Source: Xestospongia muta
Taxonomy: Eukaryota > Porifera > Demospongiae > Haplosclerida > Petrosiidae
Assembly: GCA_963693285.1 (NCBI GenBank)
Contig: OY848922.1
Coordinates: 6,188,923 to 6,252,922, forward strand
Direction of reading: 5' to 3'
Length of the DNA: 64,000 nucleotides
Shown: positions 1 through 13,400 of the stretch, one piece after another
Layout: each line of letters begins with the position of its first letter
Position numbering within the stretch: position 1 is the first letter of the stretch
Notes under the pieces: model-generated
Told to the model about the DNA's origin: nothing
The model's database searches: none
The model's input: only the letters and a program-made list of their open reading frames with translations
Program-made: the position numbers and the translations under genes

Positions 1-1471
1 ATTACGTTACGAAGGACAATTGGAAAATACAAGAACAAGGCCATGGTATGTAAGTGGGATAAAGACTTGAGGACATCATTTATATCCATACCAAGACTAA
101 CTCCAAAACTATGACAAGATTGTAATGAAATTATTCCATGATCCTCGTGTGACGCCTCCTCTTTCAAACGCAATTCAAACATATACCAACGTACTGGTAT
201 GGGCGCAGCGATGCTAATGTCCTTCTCGTAGGACATAATGTGCTCTCGAAGAGAAGATGATATGTTCCTTCGATTCCACCAACAAAGATTATCAACAGGA
301 AATATGAGCTCTTTTGTATCTTCATTATGAAAAATAAAATGGTCATGAAACTCACTAAGAGTAGACAGTAGCTTCTCATTCTTAAATTCTAATGACTCAT
401 AGCTATAGAATAGTTTACTCAGACCCGTAATCTTATCATAGCAAGTGCCAATGATCATAAAAAGTGGTAAGCTTTTCTTTCCTTTTACAACAATAGTATT
501 TTTAGAAGAAACTATTGAACGTACAAAATGCTCTATCAGCTCTAGGTTGGTCATCTGTAACTCACTGGGTTGATTGAGCAACTTACCATTCAGTGAGTAG
601 CAAAACTGAGGCTTTTCAAAAAAGCTTTCTGTTAACTTTGTACAGATTATATTTATGGTATTGCCACGAATAAATGCTCGTGATACATCAGCAAATTGTG
701 GCTGGCCACCACTATCAAGAACATTTATCCATGTGGCTTTGTGGCGGTTTTGTGTTGTCTTTTGCTCTGCAAAAATTTTTGCTAATTTCTTAGAATATTG
801 ATCACGATCTGGATTGGTATTGTAAGCTGAAATTGCTCTAGCTGGGCTGTTGCTAGAAACTACAGATCGTGTAGCTTCATCAGATGACACCGTTGCACTA
901 TTTAAAGACATATGATAGCTAGTGAAATCTTTGGTTTCCTCCTTTTTTTGGCTGTATTTTGTGGATGTAACAATATCTGTATCCAACTCTTTCGATTCAT
1001 ATTCTGATTTGGTTGATGTTATAGCAGTAGGCAACAGTGAAGCAGCATTGTGACTTTCTACTTTTTGTATAGCTGACCCAGTAATGCTAATGCCGGTTTC
1101 ATCAGTTCTCGACCATTGGGGTGATTCTGTAGATAAAGATTTTCCACTAGCATCTTCTGAAATGGGATCATCGGTTTCTTGTTGTGAATCTTGCTCTAGT
1201 GCATGAATTGCATCTGAGAGCATCCTTAGCAAGTCAAGACTGGTAACCTTTTCCCATATCTTTCCTTCATTGTGTCCAGCAACCCTCTCTAACGCTCGTA
1301 TAGGTCTTGTTGCTAATGCTGTACTGTTGTGAAATTTAGGTGCACTCCAGTTGAACAGAAGTGACTTGAATGCTGTTTTACCAACACATGGTGGTCCCAT
1401 AAGAACAAGTCTCATGTTAGTCAGTCGAACATTGCCTTTGTGGAGTCCACGTTTGAAAAGCCGTTGTAATG
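1..1471 (-). CDS. Roc GTPase + start of COR domain exon
   Basis: The minus strand is open for about 490 codons and continues past base 1. The acceptor ctacag lies just right of 1471, and the phase (G|CA) matches the upstream exon. The G1 P-loop GPPCVGKT is at 1397-1374. The G3 motif DSGGQPQF at 716-693 is the Roc-type DxGGQ. The G4 motif IGTCYDK near 449-432 has TCYD where LRRK2 has THLD. G1 and G3 are separated by about 219 residues, against about 45 in Ras-like domains; the insert is rich in Ser, Thr and Glu. Near the left edge a stretch with RWYMFELRL and later [11 protein letters not shown] resembles the beginning of COR. No kinase or other C-terminal domain is visible in the window. Confidence 0.85.
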
Positions 1472-4400
1472 CTGTAGCAAAGAAAACCAAAGGATATTAG
1501 ATTACTGTTAGAATAATGTATTGTGCTAGTAGTATGTTAGCATACTAATCATATTAATAACATAAAGTATACAATCTTTTACAGTATTTTTGATAACAAA
1601 GATATTAATAAATATATATTTGTTTTAAGATTGAAGATTATCATTAAATTGACTACAGAATATTAGCCTATAGAGATGTCTGCATACAGAAATAGAAGAA
1701 AGTACAGTATTGTTTGTTAATTAAGAAACCTCCCTCAATTATACTTCCAATTTTTAATTGTAATATCTTAATTTGCTAATTGCCATAACTTCAAATTCTG
1801 TACTTCAATGTCCCCTCAATTGGAACATACTGATATATGTTTTAGTATGGTCATATATATATGTTCTACTATTATATAAATTATACCAAAAAAATGAAGT
1901 TTGTTGTGATGTGCATAGTAGTTAATTGTTACTAATTATCAAATACATACCTTCATCTATTAACAGTTTTGCAATGTTTCGATAGCCTCTACTCTGAGCT
2001 AATTCAGCTGGAGTTCTACCATCCTAAGTGGAGAAATAATGTATTAATGGAAAACCAAAGATAATGTGTAAATTAATATAAAATATAAATGTATATATTA
2101 TATATACATGAAGGTTGTAGCGAGCAAGTTAATCTTCTTGTAACAAGAGAAAAAGGGCATTTGTTACTCATATGAATAGATAAATAAGTCATCAATGTAC
2201 AATCAGTTTATTGAAATACCATCACATCGTATATAAGTTTCAGAATATATGCATACATAGTTTATGACTTAAATAAACTAATAAACTGCTAAAAATAGTG
2301 TTGTTCATGGAAAAGTACTATAAATAGAAAAAAAATAAAGTTATAGTGAAAAGTTATTACTTACATTAGGTAACAAGATTATATGCATAGGAATTAACTA
2401 AAAGGCTGCTTACATAGCAATTAAAAATTGATTTTTGATAAGATGGAACTAGGCCATGTTTGTTATAATGCGATTACATCATTGTAAACATGTGTATCTG
2501 CCACACTACCATTTAAGAAAATAGTATATGACAATAGACTAAATCAAGAGAGCCAATAAAAAACGTACAGGTTGAACATGTGACTGTAGAGTTGTTACGA
2601 TTTAAATAATTCATAAATTTACGCCCACACAATTAAAATTCATGGCCACTTTTGAATAGAAGTTTTGTGCAAAGAAAAACAAAGAATATATAGCTGCTAA
2701 GATAACCAAGCCATTAAGAACTCGTACAGGAATTTGACTAGTATGATAAATCATCATGGAAGATCTGTCCTGTTCATTCATGTGTGGGCGTGGTTCCTGA
2801 GTGTTTTAAAAATAGCAACAACTCAGTGATTCTGGATTTAGAAAAGTAAATATTTACGTGTATGTTGCATGCTCAGATTTTGTGTTCATTACATCTTCTG
2901 TTGGAAGGTATAGAGAATATATGATATGTTCCATGATGTCTGGATGTATAGAAACAATATAAGATCTTTATCTCTAGTTTAATAGAAGCTCTTAGCTTTA
3001 AATTTGGCTGATTTTTTGAGTTCAGGTCAGATATTGCATTGTTGGTATACACCACAGAACATCCTTATCCCTCTCTTGTCAGATTAATATTGATATACTA
3101 TTAATAAGTGTAGAAAACAAATCTGATAAAGGTATATATCAAAATTAAAGCACTAGACATCAAAATATATCTTCAATGAATTTAAAGCAATATCATGATT
3201 CTATCATCTAAGTTTAATATACTGTCCTTTTCATGACTTTTGAAACTAACGATAATCTTCTTCATCAACTTGTTACAAATTCTACTGATTTGATTTATAT
3301 TAACAAATTGGTCCTATTCAGCTTATTCCACCGCATTAATGATAATGTTCATAAAGTTGTGGAATTTGTTTATGAACATAATTTTTGTGTTAATTTGTTA
3401 TTTGTATACATGTACTTTGTCTGGGTGCTTTTAATGCAATTGTAATTATAGATAAGACTCTTTAAACGATCAAACATTTTAATTATTCTTGCTATACCAT
3501 AAACGTAAGGTTCTGATTTAATTTATGAAATTATGTATTACATTTTATTGTGAAAAAAAATATGTAAGAAGAAAACAATTTTACTAGTGTATGTAGAAAA
3601 GACAAATATAAGAAATCATGCTCACACACAAGATTCAACAGTATTTCAAATTACATCTGTGTTTTTTTATGAGTCTTTCTGTTGTGAACATATTTGAAGC
3701 TATAGTTACTTATTATAATGCAATGTATTAACACAAATAACATAATTGCAGATATTGTTACATAGTCATGTAAATAGTTAGATATACATTATGTTAGATG
3801 ATTTCTTATTAGTTGTGTTCTTAGTCATGTAGGATGAGAGTGGGATGTTTCAAGTTATGAAGTTAATCTTAATTGTGGTCAGTAAAGGAAGAGTGCAATT
3901 AATTCTCTTTCAATTTGCATATCAAAGAAAAACTGATGGCAAGTATTTTTTAATGATTTATTGTAAACATTACAACTATTCCTTATTGTGACAATCTTCA
4001 GTAATTATGTTACGTCAATTAGCAATTATACAAACACTCCTGCATGAGACAATTTAAAAAAACTATACAACACTTAATGTTTCCTTCTTCTATGTTACTT
4101 TTTTACAAGAAACTTCATACCTTATCAACAACAGTAATGTCAGCACCATTACTAATTAACATTTTGATGATCTCTGGATGATTATTGCGAGCTGCCCAAT
4201 GTAATATAGTCTGGCCATACTGTAACAATAAAACAAAGAAGCAATACATACACAATGTACACTCATTCATAATGTTCATAATATTTATGTATATAATATC
4301 TACTATATAATTCTAATAATGTGTTAATTATGTATATGTTATGAATATAATTATCTGTTCCTGTCCCACCATAACATGATTTTGTGTATACTATATAAGT

Positions 4401-7400
4401 GCCATATGGGGGGTGTGTTATGAAATCTACTGGATCTTTCAGTAAGTCACTACTAAGTAGACAAGACAAGATGGCTGTCCATAGGAACATGGGAGAATTA
4501 TCCCTCCAACATTATTGTAGGGCTAATGATGTTGTTGATAACGAGATGTTGGCAGTTTTATGTAGTGTTCATGGTCTGTTGATGCATAAACTAATCAATA
4601 ATTTATACCAACTGATTTTGTGGCAACAAATTTGTTTCTGCTCTTTATTGTCCAGATTCTTTACTAATCTCAACCTTCAACCAATAAATAACTCTATCAT
4701 ATTAAGATGTTACCACTAACTCTATTATAGAATTCTATTCACTTCCTGAGCTTGGACATGTAATTTCTAATACTGAAATCTCTATTTAATCAAATCGTTT
4801 GGTGTTAGATGTTAGCAAAACTTTAATTCTTTCAATGACTGGATCTTTCATCCAGTGTGCTCATATAATAAATACTCTACTCATTCTACTAACTTATAAA
4901 AGATTCTTTTTAATATTCTCTATTATATCTATTATACCATACTTCAGATGATTACTGCAACTAGTGTCTACAAAAAAGTATTGAATTATTTATACAACAA
5001 CATTTTCTCTTTCTAATTCTTATCATCTTTAAACACTCCTGAGGCCATACTTTATATGGAGTTAATAAAGACTGTGCAACATACAATAGTTGCCTCCTCT
5101 TTTGCCTTATTTTATACAAATTCAGTTCTAAGATTAAAAAAGGTATGAAAGTATTTGGTCATCTTTATACTAAAGTCAATCAAGTTACTCTTCTTATACC
5201 AACCAATGACATGGCTCTAATCATAAAAATTAAGAGTGACTTAAGCTGCAATCATGATAAAATGAGACATAGCCAAAAACCTTCTATCTATAGTTAATGA
5301 CTGAGACAATGTTAGCAATAAACTAAGCTATGCCTAATAATCAATTATTTTGTAGAAAAGGAATGTTGTTAGCAGATTATATAGTTGCAGTATAATTACA
5401 GAAGTTTGTTCAAAGTGGTCATGATCAGAATAATTATATATTTATTGGTTGATATTATAAGATATTAACCTAAGTCTCAAATAATGAAAACAATTACTAT
5501 TGAATTTATATTACTAACAATGAAATATTTGATGGAAAAGGAAAGTTGGTAGCATATTGCTGGTGACAAATGATACTTGAGCATTGCATTTGTACAGATC
5601 ATGGAAAACTATACATGTACAGAGTTATAACATGATAAACTTATTCTTAGGTTAATTTGGTACATTGAACACACCAGGTACATAATTGAAGTGATTATGC
5701 CAGTGTTCACATTTAACAAACAATAACAAATAGCAAAAAAGAGTATTTTCACTGATCAATAATAACATTTTAATATAATACTTAGAATATTATTTATAAC
5801 CTATGACTACTTGATGTAATCACACTGTGATCTTTCATACCTTATCAACAATAGTAATGTCAGCACCATTAGTAATTAATATTTTGATGATCTCTGGATG
5901 ATTATTGGAGGCTGCAATATGTAATGCAGTACGGCCATTCTGTAGCAATAAAACAAAGAAGCAGTACATACTCAATGAACACTATAAAGATAAATTTCAA
6001 CTTAATGTATTATTAACACATAATACATTTATCATTTTAATAATTTCACTTAAAAATCCACTATGTTATTTGTTAACTTGGTACAATTATTATAAAGTTA
6101 CGTTCATGTATATATATCTACTAAATAATCTACTCTAGACTAGTATACTACATTACTAAACTCTTAACAAACCAATTTATCTAAACACAGGAATAGTTAA
6201 TATAGTTGTGCCAGAGAACCTCTGCTACTTTTAGGAATATAATGAGTATATCAAGTAAGAGGTCAAAGTTATGAAAGTTGTTTTTCATAGTGATGATGTA
6301 AAATTGGGATACTTTAAGAGAAGCATTGCATGTAAAAGGTTGTGCATCAATAATATTGATGATAAATTCCATCATTCAGCTTTCAATGTAGTTTAAGTAG
6401 TACATGACAAATGTCTTTCAATGAAGAATTAGATCACAAAGGAAGTATAGAAGTCGACATGCTCTCATAAACAATAATGTACTGCTGTATGGTAATACAC
6501 ATGATTTCAATAACCTCAAAAAGTGTTATTTACTGTATACAATAACTTCATACATGGACCAAAGGAAAATTAGAATTACTGCACACACTAATTAAATTTA
6601 AAAACATTTATAACAATATTTGATAGGTAGTGTAAGCATAAATGTAACTCACTTTATTAACTACAGATGCATTTGCTCCTTTCTTTAATAAAAGGTCAGC
6701 TACTTTGAGGTGTCCTGATTGACATGCTAACATCAATGGTGTATTCCCATCCTAAAGAATCAAACATTTTATAACTAGAATATTTAACCAAAAATATTAA
6801 ATACAGCTACATATATTTCCCTTTAAGTACATACATTTCCCTTTAGCTATAACCAGAGATAAAAATGATTTAAATAGTACAGCACTATAGATCTCATTAT
6901 AAGACATTTGCTAAGACACTTCTATTATATAAATTGATATTATAATAACTAATTTAAAAAATTCTGAAGTTTATTAGTTGTACAAAAATATAAATTTTGC
7001 CGAATGTATAATAATTCATAAATAAATGTTTGGTATGTTATATTTAAATATAATGTTATTTATCAAACAAAATAGCATATCATTAGAAATTGTGTTATGT
7101 TCAGACATTATTTTTTTAAAATGGATAGTAGTATATAAATGAAATAAATGTCATGATATAGCATCAACAGTACAGTTGAATTTAAAGGTTTCAATGAATG
7201 TATATCAAGGAGTATAGAATACAGTTGTTAAATTACTGTTAACAAGAAATTAAGGTTCTGATTTAATTTATGAAAATATGTATTACATTTTATTGTGAAA
7301 AGAAATATGTAAGAAGAAAACAATTTTACTAGTGTATGTAGAAAACACAAATATAAGAAATCATGCTCATGCACAAGATTCAACAGTATTTCAAATTACA

Positions 7401-10400
7401 TGTGTTTTTTATGAGTCTTTCTGTTGTGAACATATTTGAAGCTATAGTTACTCATTATAATGCAATGTATTAACACAAAAAACATAATTGCGGATATTGT
7501 TACATAGTCATGTAAATAGTTAGATATACATTATGTTAGATGATTTCTTATTAGCTGTGTTCTTAGTCATGTAGGATGAGAGTGGGATGTTTCAAGTTAT
7601 GAAGTTAATCTTAATTGTGGTCAGTAAAGGAAGAGTGCAATTAATTCTCTTTCAATTTGCATATCAAAGAAAAACTGATGGCAAGTATTTTCTAATGATT
7701 TATTGTAAATATTACAACTATTCCTTATTGTGACAATCTGCAGTAATTATGTTACGTCAATTAGCAATTATACAAACACTCCTGCATGAGGCAATTTAAT
7801 AAAACTATACAACACTTAATGTTTCCTTCTTCTTTGTTACTTTTTTACAAGAAACTTCATACCTTATCAACAACAGTAATGTCAGCACCATTACTAATTA
7901 ACATTTTGATGATCTCTGGATGATTATTGCGAGCTGCCCAATGTAATATAGTCTGGCCATACTGTAACAATAAAACAAAGAAGCAATACATACACAATGT
8001 ACACTCATTCATAATGTTCATAATATTTATGTATATAATATCTACTATATAATTCTAATAATGTGTTAATTATGTATATGTTATGAATATAATTATCTGT
8101 TCCTGTCCCACCATAACATGATTTTGTGTATACTATATAAGTGCCATATGGGGGGTGTGTTATGAAATCTACTGGATCTTTCAGTAAGTCACTACTAAGT
8201 AGACAAGACAAGATGGCTGTCCATAGGAACATGGGAGAATTATCCCTCCAACATTATTGTAGGGCTAATGATGTCGTTGATAACGAGACGTTGGCAGTTT
8301 TATGTAGTGTTCATGGTCTGTTGATGCATAAACTAATCAATAATTTATACCAACTGATTTTGTGGCAACAAATTTGTTTCTGCTCTTTATTGTCCAGATT
8401 CTTTACTAATCTCAACCTTCAACCAATAAATAACTCTATCATATTAAGATGTTACCACTAACTCTATTATAGAATTCTATTCACTTCCTGAGCTTGGACA
8501 TGTAATTTCTAATACTGAAATCTCTATTTAATCAAATCGTTTGGTGTTAGATGTTAGCAAAACTTTAATTCTTTCAATGACTGGATCTTTCATCCAGTGT
8601 GCTCATATAATAAATACTCTACTCATTCTACTAACTTATAAAAGATTCTTTTTAATATTCTCTATTATATCTATTATACCATACTTCAGATGATTACTGC
8701 AACTAGTGTCTACAAAAAAGTATTGAATTATTTATACAACAACATTTTCTCTTTCTAATTCTTATCATCTTTAAACACTCCTGAGGCCATACTTTATATG
8801 GAGTTAATAAAGACTGTGCAACATACAATAGTTGCCTCCTCTTTTGCCTTATTTTATACAAATTCAGTTCTAAGATTAAAAAAGGTATGAAAGTATTTGG
8901 TCATCTTTATACTAAAGTCAATCAAGTTACTCTTCTTATACCAACCAATGACATGGCTCTAATCATAAAAATTAAGAGTGACTTAAGCTGCAATCATGAT
9001 AAAATGAGACATAGCCAAAAACCTTCTATCTATAGTTAATGACTGAGACAATGTTAGCAATAAACTAAGCTATGCCTAATAATCAATTATTTTGTAGAAA
9101 AGGAATGTTGTTAGCAGATTATATAGTTGCAGTATAATTACAGAAGTTTGTTCAAAGTGGTCATGATCAGAATAATTATATATTTATTGGTTGATATTAT
9201 AAGATATTAACCTAGATCTCAAATAATGAAAACAATTACTATTGAATTTATATTACTAACAATGAAATATTTGATGGAAAAGGAATGTTGGTAGCATATT
9301 GCTGGTGACAAATGATACTTGAGCATTGCATTTGTACAGATCATGGAAAACTATACATGTACAGAGTTATAACATGATAAACTTATTCTTAGGTTAATTT
9401 GGTACATTGAACACACCAGGTACATAATTGAAGTGATTATGCCAGTGTTCACATTTAACAAACAATAACAAATAGCAAAAAAGAGTATTTTCACTGATCA
9501 ATAATAACATTTTATTAAAATACTTAGAATATTATTTATAACCTATGACTACTTGATGTAATCACACTGTGATCTTTCATACCTTATCAACAATAGTAAT
9601 GTCAGCACCATTAGTAATTAATATTTTGATGATCTCTGGATGATTATTGGAGGCTGCAATATGTAATGCAGTACGGCCATTCTGTAGCAATAAAACAAAG
9701 AAGCAGTACATACTCAATGAACACTATAAAGATAAATTTCAACTTAATGTATTATTAACACATAATACATTTATCATTTTAATAATTTCACTTAAAAATC
9801 CACTATGTTATTTGTTAACTTGGTACAATTATTATAAAGTTACGTTCATGTATATATATCTACTAAATAATCTACTCTAGACTAGTATACTACATTACTA
9901 AACTCTTAACAAACCAATTTATCTAAACACAGGAATAATTAATATAGTTGTGCCAGAGAACCTCTGCTACTTTTAGGAATATAATGAGTATATCAAGTAA
10001 GAGGTCAAAGTTATGAAAGTTGTTTTTCATAGTTTTGATGTAAAATTGGGATACTTTAAGAGAAGCATTGCATGTAAAAGGTTGTGCATCAATAATATTG
10101 ATGATAAATTCCATCATTCAGCTTTCAATGTAGTTTAAGTAGTACATGACAAATGTCTTTCAATGAAGAATTAGATCACAAAGGAAGTATAGAAGTTGAC
10201 ATGCTCTCATAAACAATAATGTACTGCTGTATGGTAATACACATGATTTAAATAACCTCAAAAAGTGTTATTTACTGTATACAATAACTTCATACATGGA
10301 CCAAAGAAAAATTAGAATTACTGCACACACTAATTAAATTTAAAAACATTTATAACAATATTTGATAGGTAGTGTAAGCATAAATGTAACTCACTTTATT

Positions 10401-13400
10401 AACTACAGATGCATTTGCTCCTTTCTTTAATAAAAGGTCAGCTACTTTGAGGTATCCTCTTTGACATGCTAACATCAATGGTGTATTCCCATCCTAAAGA
10501 ATCAAACATTTTATAACTAGAATATTTAACCAAAAATATTAAATACAGCTACATACATTTCCCTTTAGCTATAACCAGAGATAAAAATGATTTAAATAGT
10601 ACAGCACTATAGATCTCATTATAAGACATTTGCTAAGACACTTCTATTATATAAATTGATATTATAATAACTAATTTAAAAAATTCTGAAGTTTATTGGT
10701 TGTACAAAAATATAAATTTTGCCAAATGTATAATAATTCAAAAATAAATGTTTGGTATGTTATATTTAAATATAATGTTATTTATCAAACAAAATAGCAT
10801 ATCATTAGAAATTGTGTTATGTTCAGACATTATTTTTTTAAAATGGATAGTAGTATATAAATGAAATGAATGTCATGATATAGCATCAACAGTACAGTTG
10901 AATTTAAAGGTTTCAATGAATGTATATCAAGGAGTATAGAATACAGTTGTTAAATTACTGTTAACAAGAAAAGCAGTTTACAAAGCAACACTTTTCAGTG
11001 AATTTTTACATGCAAACAGGTATTATGTAAAACACAATGTATCGTAGTCTCACACAAACTCCTGCCGTTCATTAAATGCTTGTTACTATTCACAAATTCT
11101 GTCTAAGTGTCATTTTAATTGATTTCTTTTATTGTACTCAGTGCCACCCTTAAATAATTTTGACAGTAGAAATGACCTCTTATTAAATTTATGCTATGCA
11201 TCAAGTGTAAAGAAAGTTGTATTCATAATTTGGAAAAAAATTCAAAGGTCTCTATTCTACCTTATATTTGTTTTGTTAAGTCATTAACTCAAGCTTTATG
11301 TGGTGTTCTGATATTATATTCTTCATCCTAGCTCGGCTTAAATATTAGCTGTTTATACTGAATCCTATTACTCCTATTATCTGATAGTCAATCCATCAAT
11401 ACACTTTAGGAGTTACTGCATTTATGGATAAATGCAGCTAAACCACAACAAAATAAAATAATGTAAAATGTACCTGATCAACAAATAGTTGGTACTCAAT
11501 ATTGTTGCATTAATTTTGTATTAGAAAGTAATATCCTTGTACTTCCTAGACACCAAATATAGCTGCACTTTTAACTAAAAATGTGAATTTGTTTCTTAAT
11601 TGTAAGCATGTAACAGTTAATGTGAATAAAATGCCTGAGTCTTTTGTTTTTGCATATAAAAAACAAGCACACATAAACAATGCACATTTTATAAAGGTAA
11701 AGTATCATGAATCTTTCAAATACTGTTTATTCACACATCCAGCTCTCTTTTATAATTTCTGTAGTTATGATTATAATTATTATATATATATATGCATCAG
11801 TTGTGTGTCGTTGTCAAGATAGTAGAAATATTATTCAGTTCTGTTCCTATATATTTACTATATAATGTGCTGTAGTCTTAATATTAGACATTTACTAAAC
11901 TTTAAAAAAAATATGTATAACATAGTTAATTATTAATACAATTGTGTTATTGAACCTCTGCTAGTTTTAGGATTAGAAAGTGTACATCAGATATAAAGGA
12001 GATGTATTGTCAATACTATAGTTACATTAATGGGCAATTATTGACAAGATTGATATGACAAAATCAAACATTTTATCTAATTATTGCTGTACCAAGGTCA
12101 AGGTACTGAATAAAGTTGTGGATTTTTGTATTGAATAAAATTGTGGATTGGTTTTCGTGGTTGAGAAACAAACCACGTAATATTTACCCACGAAAGTTAA
12201 TTAGATGCAATGTACCACACCCATTCATGCGTACACGTGGTTGCACGCACGTCATCACATTATTGACCAGTTTCTTCGTTTTATCCAGTAAACACCTTAG
12301 CTTCTCACTGTCGATATCAAACTTCAAAATACATGGAATTTCAAGCCCCTTGTTGTAGATCAGCTGAGTAGCATTTTGCACCAGTCACTGTACAGTAAAT
12401 TGCTCCTCCACATCACAGAAACAAAGAAGAGATGGAATCTGACCTACTACACCAGTATCTGATTTCATAACTGCAACTGCAAAAATATGATGGCGTTGTC
12501 AGTTTCTCTCTGGTACTCAAGTTGTTCCCCAAATTGATCACTTTTATCTACTCCACCCATAAAGGTATTGTCCAATCAATATTTGTGTCTTCTCTATATT
12601 TTTTCTTCCTGTAGATGACAATTGTGTTCTGTGAATCTTCCATACCATACTGCTATCATGGACTGTGCTAAGAATGGTTATGAGTCATTTCTCTTTCCAT
12701 TGCAAGGCAAGTATGCCATTTTCTAAGTTCTCTGTTCTTACTATTCCTTTCTTCAATCCTTTTCTTATCTGTCCAGTTTGTCCTTTACCTTTTGCTTTTG
12801 AAATCCATTCTAGAGACATACCTTTTTGTATTTATACGGGCTGTACCACATGCTCCTAAACCTTTCAGTTTCATATCTACAAACAGTGACGGGCTGGTAT
12901 AATAACTGTCCATGTATATATGGTGTCCTGCTTTCTTTAGTGACCCAAGTAGTTTCATTACAATAACATACGTAACAGTTTTGTTCTCTCCAACATCTAA
13001 AATATCATCCTTTCATACAAAATAAGTAAGCATTATACATGTACAATAGCCAACCCGATATTACTTGATACATACCTGCATACAGAGTCCAATTGTAAGT
13101 ATAACCTGTTTTTGAGTCAGCTAAAGAAAATGCTTTTAGCCCCCATTTGTTTGCTTTTTTGCATTGAAGAAACCAAATTCAGCCCTTGAAGCTTACAATG
13201 GCCTCATCTATGAGAGTTCACTTCCAGGTTTATAACTAGCTTGAAATTTACTAATCAGTGATGTAATAAGGGGACATATCTTATATAATGGTTCATATGT
13301 CCTTGTTGACCTTTTTGTTTTTGGCCTTTCTTGTCATTTATGTGTAGAAACTTCAAAATTAGTCTGAAAAAATCCCTTGACATTACACAAGAGAAGATGA

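Larger units (their letters stand above)
3506..7250. repeat. Tandem segmental duplication, unit 1 (3.7 kb, three ankyrin exons)
   Basis: The unit begins at taaggttctgatt (3506) and ends at aacaagaaa (about 7249). The same order of sequence restarts at 7251. Corresponding features are offset by 3742 bp: exons 4121/7863, 5841/9583 and 6653/10395. Coding differences are almost nil; two exon pairs are identical in protein. The unit also carries plus-strand gag debris near 4.4-4.7 kb. The near-identity indicates a recent duplication that added three repeats to the protein in one step. Confidence 0.93.
7251..10970. repeat. Tandem segmental duplication, unit 2
   Basis: Second copy of the 3506-7250 unit, with small indels that shift the offset from 3745 to 3742 bp. 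One is a missing short repeat (acatatatttccctttaagt) near 10556. It ends at aacaagaaa, where sequence unique to this copy (agcagtttacaaagc...) begins. That downstream sequence recurs at 16.2-16.7 kb. Confidence 0.93.

Noticed and set aside
2873..3055. 60-aa ORF in the intron between 4121 and 2023
   Set aside because: No splice context, motif or paralogue; typical chance length for this base composition.
4263..4490. 75-aa minus-strand ORF duplicated at 8005-8232
   Set aside because: It lies in intron DNA opposite the gag fragment. It is conserved only because the whole 3.7-kb unit is a recent duplicate, and there is no coding signature.
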